A stretch of 64,000 nt of DNA from Flavisolibacter amylovorans (GCF_039541815.1 NZ_BAABGY010000009.1:124001-188000), one strand, 5' to 3'; counted from the stretch's first letter, positions 18,643 to 28,119 are shown. Notes: generated by a model from the letters alone, not told the origin. Translations and numbers: made by a program.

Positions 18643-20019
18643 ATGAACTCCTTAATTCTTTCGGCGCTTAGCGGGATCGTGATGATGTTCAGCGGCTTCT
18701 TCCTGAAGCGCAATGCCGCCGTACGCGGGCTCGCCGTTGCCCTGCTGATCGTGCTGATCGGGGCCGCTGTGCTCGACCTGCGCGGCACGCAGCTGTTCCG
18801 GGTGAACACCTTCGCCACCATGATGGTCTTCGACCGCTTCGCTTCGCTCTTCATCATCGTGGCGCTCGGCTGCACCCTGGCGTACTTCCTGCTCTCCGGC
18901 CGCGACATGGAGCGGGTGGGCAACAGCTACAGCGACTACTTCGCCCTCATCTTCTTCATCCTTGCCGGTGTGGCCATGACGGCCGCGTTCCAGAACCTGC
19001 TCATCCTCTTCCTGGGCATCGAGATCATCTCCATCCCGCTGTATATCCTCGCGGGCTCCGAAAAGAACAACCTGAAAAGTAACGAGGCGGGCCTCAAGTA
19101 CTTCCTCATGGGCTCTTTCTCCACCGGGCTCATGCTGATGGGCATCGCGCTTTGCTACGGCGCAGCGGGCACCTTCGACAACGATGGCCTGGCCGCCGCT
19201 GCCGCCAGCTCGCCGGTGCTGATGATCACGGGTATGATGCTGCTGCTCTTCGCCCTTTCGTTCAAGGTGTCCGCGGCGCCCTTCCACTTCTGGACGCCCG
19301 ATGTGTACGACGGCACGCCCACGGTATTCACTTCCTTCATGGCTACGGTGGTGAAGGCCGCCGGCTTTGTGGCCTTTATGAAGCTCTTTGCAGAAGCTTT
19401 CGGCACCATCGCGCCGCAGTGGAAGCTGCTGGTAGGCATCATCGTAGCCGCGACGCTCTTCATCGGCAACATCACCGCGGTGTTCCAGCAAAGCGTGAAG
19501 CGCATGCTCGCTTATTCTTCCATCGCGCAGGCGGGCTTCATGATGATGGCGGTGTACAGCATCAACGACGATGCGCGCGAGGGCCTCATCCTGTATGCGG
19601 CTGCTTACTCGCTGGCCACCATCGGCATCTTCGCCGTGCTGGCCCGCATGGAAGACCAGAGCTTCGAAGGATTCAACGGCTTTGCGCGCCAGCAGCCGCT
19701 GGTGGCCGGCGCGCTCGTGATCTTCGTGCTGTCGCTCGCGGGCATCCCGCTCACGGCCGGCTTCATGTCGAAGTTCTACATGCTGCGCGCCACCATGAGC
19801 GGCGGCTCGCTGTTCCTCGCCCTCTTTGCGGTGCTGATGGCGGCGGTGTCGGTCTATTACTACTTCCGCCTCCTGCAGGCCATGTATTTCCGCGAAGGCG
19901 GCAGCGGCGGCACCCTGGTGCTGAATTCCGGCTTCAAGGCAACGCTGGTGGCCCTCGCCGCGATCACGATCCTCCTCGGCCTGTTTCCTTCGCTGCTTAC
20001 CGGGCACCTGTATTTCTGA
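18643..20019 (+). CDS. nuoN: NADH-quinone oxidoreductase subunit N
   Basis: A 458-residue antiporter-like subunit, last gene of the operon. It shows LLILFLGIEIISIPLYILAGSEKNNLKSNEAGLKYFLMGSFSTG, SFKVSAAPFHFWTPDVYDGTPTVFTSFMATVVKAA and MLAYSSIAQAGFMMMAV. Full length, ending at a strong terminator. Confidence 0.97.
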   Translation: MNSLILSALSGIVMMFSGFFLKRNAAVRGLAVALLIVLIGAAVLDLRGTQLFRVNTFATMMVFDRFASLFIIVALGCTLAYFLLSGRDMERVGNSYSDYFALIFFILAGVAMTAAFQNLLILFLGIEIISIPLYILAGSEKNNLKSNEAGLKYFLMGSFSTGLMLMGIALCYGAAGTFDNDGLAAAAASSPVLMITGMMLLLFALSFKVSAAPFHFWTPDVYDGTPTVFTSFMATVVKAAGFVAFMKLFAEAFGTIAPQWKLLVGIIVAATLFIGNITAVFQQSVKRMLAYSSIAQAGFMMMAVYSINDDAREGLILYAAAYSLATIGIFAVLARMEDQSFEGFNGFARQQPLVAGALVIFVLSLAGIPLTAGFMSKFYMLRATMSGGSLFLALFAVLMAAVSVYYYFRLLQAMYFREGGSGGTLVLNSGFKATLVALAAITILLGLFPSLLTGHLYF

Positions 20020-20060
20020 CCTCACCCCCCGGCCCCCTCTCCGGGGAGAGGGGAGGGGAG

Positions 20061-20092
20061 AAGCCCCGATGCCGATGGCATCGGGGCTTTTT
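20061..20092 (+). terminator. Terminator of the nuo operon
   Basis: A perfect 12-bp stem (AGCCCCGATGCC with GGCATCGGGGCT), loop GAT, then TTTTT. A second GC-rich hairpin (arms CCCCTCTCC and GGAGAGGGG) lies just before it at about 20033-20053. Confidence 0.93.
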
Positions 20093-20244
20093 GTTGATAC
20101 GATATAGCCGGAGAAGCGCGGTCGGGATGCTCCGGATATTTCAGACATCGATGATAGGCGGTGCAGCAATTAGGTGCATCTGCTTGCCTCACATAAAAAA
20201 ACGGGTGCCTTCGCGGAGGGTGCACTAACTTAGGAGCCGTCTTT

Positions 20245-21522
20245 ATGCGCTTTTTCGACGTTTACTCACTTGCCTCCCGCACCGTACGCGGCAACAAGCT
20301 GCGCACCGGTCTTACGGTGGCCATCATCGCCTTCGGCATCATGGCCCTTATCGGCATCATCACCGCCATCAAGGCCATGAACCAGAAGTTTACCGAGAGC
20401 TTCTCCACCATGGGCGCCAACGGCTTTTCGATCCGCTACAAGGAGCGCAACATCCGCATCGGCGGCGGTGGCGGCGACGAGCTGAAGGTGGAGAAGAAGA
20501 ATGCGCGGCGCGAGAAGAAGTCGAGCCTGGGCAAGCCGATCTCGATACAGGAGGCCGAAGCCTTTGCGCAGAACTATGGGTTCGGCGCCGTCGTAGGCCT
20601 TTCGACGCTTGCCACCCGCAATGCCATCATCAACTTCGGTACCCGTAAGACCACGCCCAACGTATTCCTGTTCGGCGCCGATGAGAACTATGTAACGCTG
20701 AATGCCTTTTCGGTGCGCAGCGGCCGCAACTTCTCGCGCCAGGAGATCCAGAGCGCCGGCAACGTGTGCATCCTGGGCTACGATGTAGCGCGCCGTCTCT
20801 TCAAGCCGTCGATGGACGCCGCCGTGAATGCGATGGTGCGGGTCAACGGCATCCCGTACCGGGTGCTCGGCGTGCTCGACAGCCGCGGGTCTTCCTTCGG
20901 CTTCAGCCGCGACAATGTGGTGGTGCTCGGATACCGCAACGTGCGCCGCAACTTCAGCCAGAACGGCTCCTTTGCCATCGGCATCCAGGTCAACGACCTG
21001 CACCAGGTGGAGGAAGCAATGGGAGAGGCCGAGGGCGTGTTCCGCTCGGTGCGCCGGCTCAACACCACGGAGGAAAGTAACTTCGTGATGGACCGCTCCG
21101 ACTCGGTGGCGGAGAAGGCGATGAACTCGCTCGGCTTCCTGACGATCTCGGCCACGGTGATCGGGCTCATCACCTTGATCGGTGCGGCCATCGGGCTGAT
21201 GAACATCATGCTGGTGTCGGTAACGGAACGCACGAAGGAAGTAGGACTGGTGAAAGCGATCGGCGGAAAGAGTCGGACGGTGCGCCTGCAGTTCCTCATC
21301 GAAGCGGTGATCATTTCCGTGCTGGGGGCGCTGCTGGGTATCCTGCTCGGCGTGCTCGTGGGCAACGGCTTCAGCATCGTGCTCGAAACGGGCTTCGTCG
21401 TTCCCTGGGATTGGGTGGGTTATGGCATCCTGATCTGCTCCTTTGTTGGACTGGCAGCCGGACTCTATCCGGCAGTGAAGGCAGGACGGCTCAACCCGAT
21501 TGAGGCACTTCGCTACGAATGA
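20245..21522 (+). CDS. MacB/FtsX-type ABC transporter permease
   Basis: A 425-residue permease with one N-terminal membrane helix (about 20-42), a large periplasmic MacB-core-like domain (about 45-280) and three C-terminal helices of the FtsX type: IGLITLIGAAIGLMNIMLVSVTERTKEVGLVKAIGG, then LIEAVIISVLGALLGILLGVLVG and a final helix ending in PAVKAGRLNPIEALRYE. No ATPase gene is adjacent, so its partner is elsewhere. The family moves lipoproteins, peptides or drugs, or signals mechanically across the membrane. Substrate unknown. Confidence 0.88.
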   Translation: MRFFDVYSLASRTVRGNKLRTGLTVAIIAFGIMALIGIITAIKAMNQKFTESFSTMGANGFSIRYKERNIRIGGGGGDELKVEKKNARREKKSSLGKPISIQEAEAFAQNYGFGAVVGLSTLATRNAIINFGTRKTTPNVFLFGADENYVTLNAFSVRSGRNFSRQEIQSAGNVCILGYDVARRLFKPSMDAAVNAMVRVNGIPYRVLGVLDSRGSSFGFSRDNVVVLGYRNVRRNFSQNGSFAIGIQVNDLHQVEEAMGEAEGVFRSVRRLNTTEESNFVMDRSDSVAEKAMNSLGFLTISATVIGLITLIGAAIGLMNIMLVSVTERTKEVGLVKAIGGKSRTVRLQFLIEAVIISVLGALLGILLGVLVGNGFSIVLETGFVVPWDWVGYGILICSFVGLAAGLYPAVKAGRLNPIEALRYE

Positions 21523-21686
21523 GGCCTGTAGCGGGTTCCGACGGATAAGCCCTTTAACTTATTCTTTCCACAAATGCCCAAAAAAAATGCAACACGGTAA
21601 ACGTTTTATTCTTTTTTTGCTTAGAATTGTGACCTCGTAATCGCTCATTTCATTTTTCATACTTCAAAATCCAAAAAAACAGAATC

Positions 21687-22550
21687 ATGGCAGAACAAAG
21701 ACCCGCTGCAACTACGACGTCCACCAAGGCTACCTCTGTGCAACCTAAACGTAGCAGCAATGCCATTTCCTGGCTCGCACCGCTCCTGTGCGTTGTAGCC
21801 GGTTATATCATCTGGCGCTTCATCATGGGCGATCCCTCCGGCTTCAAGCAGCCCGATCCCAAAGGCGGCTTCTGGCCCCACCACGTAGGCCCCAAAGGTG
21901 CCTTCAGCGCCATCTATGAAGGTGGTATCATCGTTCCGCTCCTCATCGCCATGTTCCTGATGGTGATCACCTTCTCCATCGAGCGCCTGCTCACCATCCG
22001 CAAGGCCCTCGGTAAAGGCAATATCTCCGACTTCATCCGCAAGGTGCAGTACCACCTCGCCAACCGCAACGTGGACGCCGCTCTCGCCGAGTGCGACAAG
22101 CAGCGTGGCTCCGTAGCCAACGTCATGAAGGCCGGCCTGCGCCGCTACAAGGAAATGATCAACGAGACCGGTCTGGACACGGAGCAAAAAGTGATCTCGA
22201 TCCAGAAAGAAGTAGAAGAGGCTACCGCGCTCGAGCTGCCCATGCTGCAGAAGAACCTCGTATTCCTTTCCACCATCACGTCGGTAGGTACGCTCGTGGC
22301 CCTGCTCGGTACGGTACTCGGTATGATCCGCTCGTTCTCGGCCCTCGGTGCTGAAGGCGGTGGCGGTAACGCCGGCGCGCTCGCCCAGGGTATCTCCGAA
22401 GCCCTCTACAACACCGCCCTCGGTATCGGTACCTCGGCCCTCGCCCTGATCATGTACAACGTGTTCACGACGAAGATCGACTCCATCACCTACGGTATCG
22501 ATGAGTCCGGCTTTACCCTCACCCAAAGCTTTGCTTCCCTTTACAAGTAA
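21687..22550 (+). CDS. exbB: MotA/TolQ/ExbB proton-channel protein
   Basis: A 287-residue protein with a helix near residues 27-45, a second near 79-97, and the conserved C-terminal pair (about 190-260) containing MLQKNLVFLSTITSVGTLVALLGTVLGMIRSF and LAQGISEALYNTALGIGTSALALIMYNVF. ExbB forms the pentameric channel that powers TonB. Longer than enterobacterial ExbB because of an N-terminal Ala/Thr-rich extension and first helix, as is usual in this phylum. It starts the exbB-exbD-exbD-tonB operon. Confidence 0.93.
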   Translation: MAEQRPAATTTSTKATSVQPKRSSNAISWLAPLLCVVAGYIIWRFIMGDPSGFKQPDPKGGFWPHHVGPKGAFSAIYEGGIIVPLLIAMFLMVITFSIERLLTIRKALGKGNISDFIRKVQYHLANRNVDAALAECDKQRGSVANVMKAGLRRYKEMINETGLDTEQKVISIQKEVEEATALELPMLQKNLVFLSTITSVGTLVALLGTVLGMIRSFSALGAEGGGGNAGALAQGISEALYNTALGIGTSALALIMYNVFTTKIDSITYGIDESGFTLTQSFASLYK

Positions 22551-22612
22551 TCGGGTCGCTCTTTGTGGAATCAAGGCAAAAGCCGCATCTCATCTAAAAT
22601 CACATTCCGAAA

Positions 22613-23263
22613 ATGCCAAGTGTAAAAATTCCCAGGAAAAGCACGGATACGGACATGACGCCCTTCGTGGACGTCGCGTTCCTGATCCTGTCCTTCTTCA
22701 TGCTGGCGACCAAGTTCAAGCCGCCGGAACCGGTAGAGATCCTGACGCCGAATTCGGTGTCGAGCGATAAGCTCGAGGACGAGAACGCCATGCAGGTAAC
22801 GATGGACAAAGAAGGCCGGGTGTACTTCAACATGGTTACGACCAACAACGAGTTGAAGCGCCAGCTGATCGACAACCTCAACAAGACCCGTAATCTCGGC
22901 CTGACGCCTACGGAGATGAACCATTATATGGGCGCGGGTCCGATCGGTGTTCCGTTCAACCAGCTGAAGTCGCTGCTCGCCAAGTCCCCGGCCGACCAGG
23001 CCAAGGTGAAGCAGGACGGCATCCCGGTAAAGGACTCTGCCTCCAACGAGCTCTACTACTGGGTGCGCGACGCCGTCACCCTCATGGCCGGCAACAAGGT
23101 AAAGTACTACATCAAGGGCGACAACAACGCCAAGTACCCGGACTTCAAGAACGTCATTTCCGCCTTCAAGCGCAATGACATCTACAAGTTCAGCCTGATC
23201 ACCACGCCTGAGGACGCCCCGATCGGCTCCCCCCTGTGGCGCAACCAGCAGGAGAAGAAGTAA
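22613..23263 (+). CDS. exbD: ExbD/TolR-family protein, first copy
   Basis: A 216-residue protein with a basic N-terminus, RKSTDTDMTPFVDVAFLILSFFMLAT as the single helix holding the conserved aspartate that carries protons, and a long periplasmic domain. The periplasmic part has an insert around residues 60-140 that the second ExbD lacks. Works with ExbB and TonB. It lies 62 bp after exbB. Confidence 0.92.
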   Translation: MPSVKIPRKSTDTDMTPFVDVAFLILSFFMLATKFKPPEPVEILTPNSVSSDKLEDENAMQVTMDKEGRVYFNMVTTNNELKRQLIDNLNKTRNLGLTPTEMNHYMGAGPIGVPFNQLKSLLAKSPADQAKVKQDGIPVKDSASNELYYWVRDAVTLMAGNKVKYYIKGDNNAKYPDFKNVISAFKRNDIYKFSLITTPEDAPIGSPLWRNQQEKK

Positions 23264-23293
23264 CCCAAGTATTCATTTTTTAAAACCAATCAG

Positions 23294-23845
23294 ATGGCAA
23301 GTATAGATAGCGGTGGAGATAGTGGCCATAAGAAAGGCCCAGGCGTCAAGAAAGCCAAGAAACTTTCGACGCGCGTCGACATGACGCCGATGGTAGACCT
23401 GGGCTTCCTGCTGATCACCTTCTTCATCTTTACCACCACGATGAGCCAGCCGGCCGCCATGCAGCTGTTCATGCCCAAGGACACCGATAAGCCCGAGGAG
23501 CAGAACAAAGCCAAGGAATCCGGCGCCCTCACCCTCATGCTGGGCAAAGGCAACCAGGTGTACTACTACGAAGGTCAGCTGCTGCCCGACGGCTCCAACT
23601 TCAAGAGCACGAACTACGATCCCGAAACGGGAATCCGCTCGGTGGTGCTCCGCAAGCGCCAGACGACGCCCCCGGAAGACCTCGTGATCGTGATCAAGCC
23701 CAACGAAGACGCCACCTACAAGAACACCGTGGACATCCTCGACGAGATGAAGATCGCCGATGTGAAGCGTTTCGCCCTCATCGACATCACCCCGCAGGAG
23801 AATGAGCTGGTACTGGCCACCCAAAAGAACTCGGGTATCCAGTAA
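23294..23845 (+). CDS. exbD: ExbD/TolR-family protein, second copy
   Basis: A 183-residue paralogue of the preceding gene: KLSTRVDMTPMVDLGFLLITFFIFTTTM is the helix with the conserved aspartate, and the periplasmic domain has EDLVIVIKPNEDATYKNTVDILDEMKI and IADVKRFALIDITPQE. Two ExbD proteins per cluster is common in Bacteroidota and suggests a heteromeric stator. Confidence 0.93.
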   Translation: MASIDSGGDSGHKKGPGVKKAKKLSTRVDMTPMVDLGFLLITFFIFTTTMSQPAAMQLFMPKDTDKPEEQNKAKESGALTLMLGKGNQVYYYEGQLLPDGSNFKSTNYDPETGIRSVVLRKRQTTPPEDLVIVIKPNEDATYKNTVDILDEMKIADVKRFALIDITPQENELVLATQKNSGIQ

Positions 23846-23905
23846 CTGGTAAGAAAGTTGTGGAATGCCCGGTAGCGGTGCATCTTATTTAAACAAACTG
23901 AAATC

Positions 23906-24733
23906 ATGGAAGCAAACAAGATTATGAACGCCGACCTCCTGGACCTCGTTTTCGAGGGCCGGAACAAGGAGTACGGCGCCTACGAGTTGCGCCGGAGCTA
24001 TAACAAGCGCATCCGTACGGCACTGCTCGTAACGGCGGCCCTCTTCCTGCTGGCACTGCTCCTGTCCTTCGTATCCAACAAGCTCGCGCCTTCGGAGGAA
24101 GACAGAACGGTAGAAGACGTGGTGCTGGAGAAGATCGCCGAGCCGGAGCCGCCGAAGGCTGAGCCCCCGCCGCCCCCGCCGCCGAAGACCGAGCCGCCAC
24201 CGAAGGTGGAAATGACCAAGTTCACGCCTCCCAAGATCGTTAAGGACGAAGAGGTGAAGAAGGAAGACATTCCGCCGGAAGTAGAAAAGCTCGAGGATAC
24301 CAAGATCGCCGTAGTGAGCCAGGAGGGCGTTAAGGCCGATGTGGCCGTGCCGCCGGTAGACGAAGGCAAGGCTGTGGTAGAAGCCCCCAAGGACGAGACC
24401 AACTACGACCAGACCTTCACCAAGGTGGAAATCGAAGCCGAATTCCCCGGCGGTCAGAAGGCCTGGGCCAACTACCTCCAGCGGAACCTCAACGCCGATG
24501 TGCCGGGCCAGAACGGCGCTCCCGCCGGTACCTACACGATCCGCGTCCAGTTCATCGTGGACAAGGAAGGCAACATCTCCGAGGTAAAGGCCCTCAACGA
24601 CCCCGGCTACGGCATGGGCGACGAAGCGGTCCGCGCCATCAAGAGAGGCCCCAAGTGGACGCCTGCCCAGCAGAACGGCCGCCAGGTAAAAGCCTACCGC
24701 ACGCAGCCGATCACCTTCCTCGTATCTGAGTAA
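23906..24733 (+). CDS. tonB: TonB energy-transducing protein
   Basis: A 275-residue protein: cytoplasmic MNADLLDLVFEGRNKEYGAYELRRSYNKR, membrane helix about 40-60, a Pro/Glu/Lys linker with a PPPPPPPK stretch near residue 90, and a C-terminal TonB domain with EFPGGQKAWANYLQRNL, VDKEGNISEVKAL and PAQQNGRQVKAYRTQPITFLV. Last gene of the operon. It resembles the protein at 155-967 at both ends. Confidence 0.95.
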   Translation: MEANKIMNADLLDLVFEGRNKEYGAYELRRSYNKRIRTALLVTAALFLLALLLSFVSNKLAPSEEDRTVEDVVLEKIAEPEPPKAEPPPPPPPKTEPPPKVEMTKFTPPKIVKDEEVKKEDIPPEVEKLEDTKIAVVSQEGVKADVAVPPVDEGKAVVEAPKDETNYDQTFTKVEIEAEFPGGQKAWANYLQRNLNADVPGQNGAPAGTYTIRVQFIVDKEGNISEVKALNDPGYGMGDEAVRAIKRGPKWTPAQQNGRQVKAYRTQPITFLVSE

Positions 24734-24754
24734 CGTATCACTGTATCAAGTTAT

Positions 24755-24781
24755 AAAACCCCTCTACGGAGGGGTTTTTTC
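24755..24781 (+). terminator. Terminator after tonB
   Basis: Stem AAACCCCTC with GAGGGGTTT, loop TACG, followed by TTTTTT overlap. From here to 24996 there is no gene: the DNA holds iterated words (GGAACAGGGAAC, ATATCGAATA, then CCCCATTA repeated four times). Confidence 0.92.
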
Positions 24782-24996
24782 TTTGGGTGGGGGAACAAGG
24801 AACAGTTGAACAGGGAACGGGAACAGGGAATATCGAATAACGAATATCGAAAGGAGGGCGACAACTGTCGATAGCTCCTCCACCTCCGACGGGCTCCGTG
24901 GGGACAAGTGTGCCTTGTGAGGCTGAGCGAAGCCACACCATTTTCCATTACCCCATTCTCCCATTTCCCCATTAGCACATTACCCCATTACCCCAT

Positions 24997-25004
24997 TAGC
25001 TTTG
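24997..25004 (+). promoter_or_regulatory. -7 box TAGCTTTG immediately before mnmE
   Basis: TAGCTTTG fits TAnnTTTG exactly and ends 4 bp before the mnmE ATG, so the transcript should start at or next to the start codon. Confidence 0.65.
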
Positions 25005-25008
25005 CGCC

Positions 25009-26394
25009 ATGTTGAACAAACTCTCCGGGTGGTCGGATACGATCGTGGCGCTTGCTACGCCGCCTGGCATCGGGGCCATCGGGGTGATCCGCCTCAGCGG
25101 GCCCGGGGCCATTGGCGTTACCAACCGGCTCTTCCCGTCAAAAGACCTTACCGCGCAGCCCTCGCACACCCTGCACGTGGGCCTGCTGAAGCAGGAGGGC
25201 GAAGCACTCGACGAGGTAGTGGTGGCGCTCTACAAGGGGCCGCGCTCCTTTACCGGCGAGGATACCACCGAGATCTCCTGTCACGGCTCGCCTTATATCC
25301 AGGGCCGGATCATCGAAGCCTGCATTGCCGCCGGCGCCCGGCTCGCCCGCCCCGGGGAGTTTACCCAGCGCGCCTTCCTCAACGGTAAGCTCGACCTTGC
25401 GCAGGCCGAAGCCGTGGCCGACCTCATCGCGTCCAACACCGCCGCATCCGCCAAGACGGCCCTGCACGCCATCCGGGGCGGCTTTTCGGCGGCCCTGCGC
25501 CAGCTCCGGGAGGGCCTGTTGCAGTTCTCCGCCCTCATCGAGCTCGAGCTGGATTTTTCGCAGGAGGACGTGGAATTTGCCGATCGCACCCGGCTGCGCG
25601 CCTTGCTCGGCGAAGCCCGCACGCTCACGACACAGCTGCTTGATTCCTTCCGGCTCGGCAACGTCATCCGCAACGGCATCTCGGTGGCCCTTATCGGGCG
25701 GCCCAACGCCGGCAAGAGCACCCTGCTCAACGCACTGCTCAACGAGGAGCGCGCCATCGTAAGCGCCATCGCCGGCACCACGCGCGACACGATCGAGGAA
25801 GTGCTCAACATCGACGGCATCCTGTTCCGGCTCATCGATACGGCCGGCATCCGCAGCCATAGCTCGGATGCCATCGAGAACGCGGGCATCGAAAAGAGCC
25901 GGCAGAAGCTGGCCGCTGCCGACCTCGTGCTCTGCCTTTTCGATGCCGTAGGCACCGAGCCCGTAGAACTACAGGAGCTGGAGGAGGAATTGCAGCGCGG
26001 CGGGAAACCCTGGCTGCTGGTAGCCAACAAGGTGGATACGGGCGCCTTGCCCGCTCTCCGGGAGAAGTGGGCGCACCGCGGGAACGTCGTCTTTATTTCG
26101 GCAAAGAGCGGGACCGGCGTGGATGCCCTCAAACAGGAGATGGTGGACCGCGTGCTTCAGGGCGCCGCCGAAACCGAGAGCGCGATCGTAACCAATGCGC
26201 GCCATTATGCGGCCCTGCAGGAGGTGCAGCGCTCGGTGGAAGACGTGTTGAACGGCCTCGACTCCGGCCTCCCCGGCGACCTGCTGGCGCTCGATATCCG
26301 GCGCTGCCTGCACTACCTGGGCGAGATCACCGGCGAGATCACGAACGAGGACCAACTTGATTATATCTTCAGTAAGTTCTGTATCGGAAAGTAG
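25009..26394 (+). CDS. mnmE: tRNA uridine-5-carboxymethylaminomethyl GTPase MnmE
   Basis: A 461-residue three-domain GTPase that, with MnmG, modifies U34 of tRNAs. The N-terminal folate-binding domain begins SDTIVALATPPGIGAIGVIRLSG, the GTPase core holds IGRPNAGKSTLLNALL (P-loop), GTTRDTIEE, DTAGI and NKVD, and the C-terminus ends in the family motif FCIGK with its catalytic cysteine. The reading frame and stop are intact, but the last 18 bp form the left attachment site of the island; normal downstream DNA now lies beyond 58458. Confidence 0.97.
   Translation: MLNKLSGWSDTIVALATPPGIGAIGVIRLSGPGAIGVTNRLFPSKDLTAQPSHTLHVGLLKQEGEALDEVVVALYKGPRSFTGEDTTEISCHGSPYIQGRIIEACIAAGARLARPGEFTQRAFLNGKLDLAQAEAVADLIASNTAASAKTALHAIRGGFSAALRQLREGLLQFSALIELELDFSQEDVEFADRTRLRALLGEARTLTTQLLDSFRLGNVIRNGISVALIGRPNAGKSTLLNALLNEERAIVSAIAGTTRDTIEEVLNIDGILFRLIDTAGIRSHSSDAIENAGIEKSRQKLAAADLVLCLFDAVGTEPVELQELEEELQRGGKPWLLVANKVDTGALPALREKWAHRGNVVFISAKSGTGVDALKQEMVDRVLQGAAETESAIVTNARHYAALQEVQRSVEDVLNGLDSGLPGDLLALDIRRCLHYLGEITGEITNEDQLDYIFSKFCIGK
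26377..26394 (+). repeat. attL core: 18-bp direct repeat at mnmE 3' end
   Basis: TTCTGTATCGGAAAGTAG occurs here and again at 58441-58458 with no mismatch; flanking bases differ (G/T on the left, C/A on the right). It encodes FCIGK plus the stop codon of MnmE, so insertion restores the gene. A tyrosine recombinase gene lies 600 bp inside. Confidence 0.93.
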
Positions 26395-26466
26395 CTGCCA
26401 GTTTGATGGGGTTCGAGGGGAACCACTTCGTGTCCTCAAATTGCAGGAATAGCCCTTTTTTGTACG

Positions 26467-26523
26467 ATTCACTGGGTTTTTCGAAGAATTTACTGGGATT
26501 TGCTACCAATTCACTGAGTTTTT
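26467..26523. repeat. Three 15-bp direct repeats at exact 21-bp period
   Basis: ATTCACTGGGTTTTT (26467-26481), ATTTACTGGGATTTG (26488-26502) and ATTCACTGAGTTTTT (26509-26523) start exactly 21 bp apart, two helical turns, so proteins bound to them would face the same side. Position next to attL suggests arm-type sites for the integrase or sites for an excisionase. Confidence 0.8.
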
Positions 26524-26524
26524 A

Positions 26525-26558
26525 TTTGTACCCGTTTTGTACCTGGTGCGCCAGGTAC
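26525..26558. repeat. Paired TTTGTACC sites plus 8-bp palindrome, left end
   Basis: TTTGTACC occurs at 26525 and 26536, 11 bp apart, and a related TTTGTAC at 26459. The second copy runs into a perfect palindrome GTACCTGG-TGCG-CCAGGTAC (26539-26558). The right end of the island has the same pair with the same 11-bp spacing (58383 and 58394). Confidence 0.75.
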
Positions 26559-26639
26559 CGCACATATCCGAACAGATAAGGGAAATTATGCTACATGCCG
26601 CAACATTGTGCTACATTTGGCAACAGGTAGCACCACGGT

Positions 26640-27008
26640 ATGAGTTCGAACATCAGAATCAAACGAATATGTGAGCAGTGTGGCAACGAGTTCACAGCAC
26701 GTACCACCGTAACCAGGTGCTGCTCTGACGCCTGTGCTAAGCGGGCCTACAAAAGGCGGAAGCGAGAGGAGAAGGTACAGGCAAGTGATCAGCAGACCGT
26801 GATCATGTCTGCAGTGTCGCTGGCCGACTGGCGTTTACGGGAATACTTCAACATCACCGAACTGACTAAGTTGATGGGAGTAAGCCGCTGGACGTTGTGG
26901 CGGGCAATCAAGCGAAACGAGATAGCCGTGGGAAGGATTGGAGGTCGCGTGATCATTGCACGGAAGGAACTTGAAAAATTCTTCACCAACAATAATGCAA
27001 ATGGTTAG
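26640..27008 (+). CDS. Zinc-ribbon HTH protein, excisionase-like
   Basis: A 122-residue protein. The N-terminus has a small Cys cluster, CEQCGNEF then CCSDACAKRAYKRRK, like a treble-clef or zinc ribbon. The C-terminal half is a MerR-type HTH of the excisionase class: FNITELTKLMGVSRWTLWRAIKRNEIAVGRIGGRVIIARKELEKFF. Its end overlaps the integrase start, so the pair is translationally coupled. Likely a recombination directionality factor or regulator of int; that role is inferred from fold and place. Confidence 0.75.
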   Translation: MSSNIRIKRICEQCGNEFTARTTVTRCCSDACAKRAYKRRKREEKVQASDQQTVIMSAVSLADWRLREYFNITELTKLMGVSRWTLWRAIKRNEIAVGRIGGRVIIARKELEKFFTNNNANG

Positions 27009-28116
27009 TGTCAACCTGCGTAAACGAGCACTTGCAAACGGAAGAGAGCGACTGTACTTGGACTTCTGGCCGGGAATCCCAAACCCTGCTACCGGCAAGA
27101 CCACCCGCCGCGAATTCCTGAACCTTGAATTGGTGAAGAAGCCGAAGAACGAGCTGGACAAGGCTTTCAATCGTGAGGTAATGCTGACGGCGGAAACGCT
27201 CCTCAACCAGCGCAAACTTCAACTCGCTAACCAGCAGTACGGCTTCGTCGATAAGTCGAAGCAGCGTGCTGATTTCATTGCTTTCTTCAAGGAGCTGGGA
27301 GCAAAGCGCCAGCGTAGCACCGCTGGGATCTGGACATCAGCCTTGAAGCACCTGGTTGACTTTGCCGGTGAGACCTACTTGTTCAAGGATGTCAATGAAG
27401 TCTGGTGCGACGATTTCAAGGACTACCTGAAAAAGGCGACCAGCCGACGCAGCTCAAAGCATGGGCTCAAGATAAATTCGGCGGTGAGCTACTACGGCAA
27501 GTTTATAGCCGCGATAAAACAGGCTCACGCAAAGGGCTTCTTGCAGGTCGACCTGGCCCGGAACCTCACACCTATCAAGGGAAAGGACACTCATCGTCAA
27601 TACTTGACCCATGAGGAATTGCAGACTGCTGCTCGTACGCCCTGTTCCAACGAGGTACTGAAGCGAGCTGGGCTTTTCTCAGCATTGACGGGGCTTCGGT
27701 TCTCCGATATTCAAAAGCTAACCTGGAAGGAGATCGAATTGTCGAATGACGGCTGGGTGATCAAGTTCTGGCATAAGAAGACAACGAATGCCCAGACGCT
27801 CCCGATTTCCGAGGATGCATTAAAGCTGCTCGGTGACCGTGCGAAACCTGGTGATCACGTCTTCCCTGGGCTGAAGTATTCAACCAACACGAGTAAGCAA
27901 TTACGAAGCTGGCTGCGTGCAGCCGGAATACCCAAAGACTGCACCTTTCACAGTTTTCGCCACACAAACGCAACACTGCTGCTGGATGAGGGTGTGGACT
28001 TGTACGTTATTTCCAAGCTACTCGGCCACAAGGACATCAGCAGTACTTCCCGCTACACCCAGGTGCTTGATCATCGTCGCCGGGAAGCGGCCAACAAAAT
28101 CAAAATCAATCTCTGA
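26995..28116 (+). CDS. int: Tyrosine recombinase (island integrase)
   Basis: About 373 residues: an N-terminal arm-binding part (VSVNLRKRALANGRERLYLDFWPG), a SAM-like core-binding domain (about 85-185) and the catalytic domain with ALTGLRFSDIQKLTW (first Arg), HSFRHTNATLLLDEGV (H-x-x-R), LLGHKDISSTSRYTQV (His and nucleophile Tyr). All catalytic residues are present. Start at 26995 (MQMVSV) is chosen as the first ATG near the overlap with the preceding gene; 27001 is possible. It should act on the 18-bp core at mnmE. Confidence 0.93.
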   Translation: MQMVSVNLRKRALANGRERLYLDFWPGIPNPATGKTTRREFLNLELVKKPKNELDKAFNREVMLTAETLLNQRKLQLANQQYGFVDKSKQRADFIAFFKELGAKRQRSTAGIWTSALKHLVDFAGETYLFKDVNEVWCDDFKDYLKKATSRRSSKHGLKINSAVSYYGKFIAAIKQAHAKGFLQVDLARNLTPIKGKDTHRQYLTHEELQTAARTPCSNEVLKRAGLFSALTGLRFSDIQKLTWKEIELSNDGWVIKFWHKKTTNAQTLPISEDALKLLGDRAKPGDHVFPGLKYSTNTSKQLRSWLRAAGIPKDCTFHSFRHTNATLLLDEGVDLYVISKLLGHKDISSTSRYTQVLDHRRREAANKIKINL

Positions 28117-28119
28117 CAC

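Noticed and set aside
26467..26523. CRISPR-like array from three regular repeats
   Set aside because: Units are 15 bp with only 6 bp between them, only three copies, no Cas genes; position at attL fits integrase sites.
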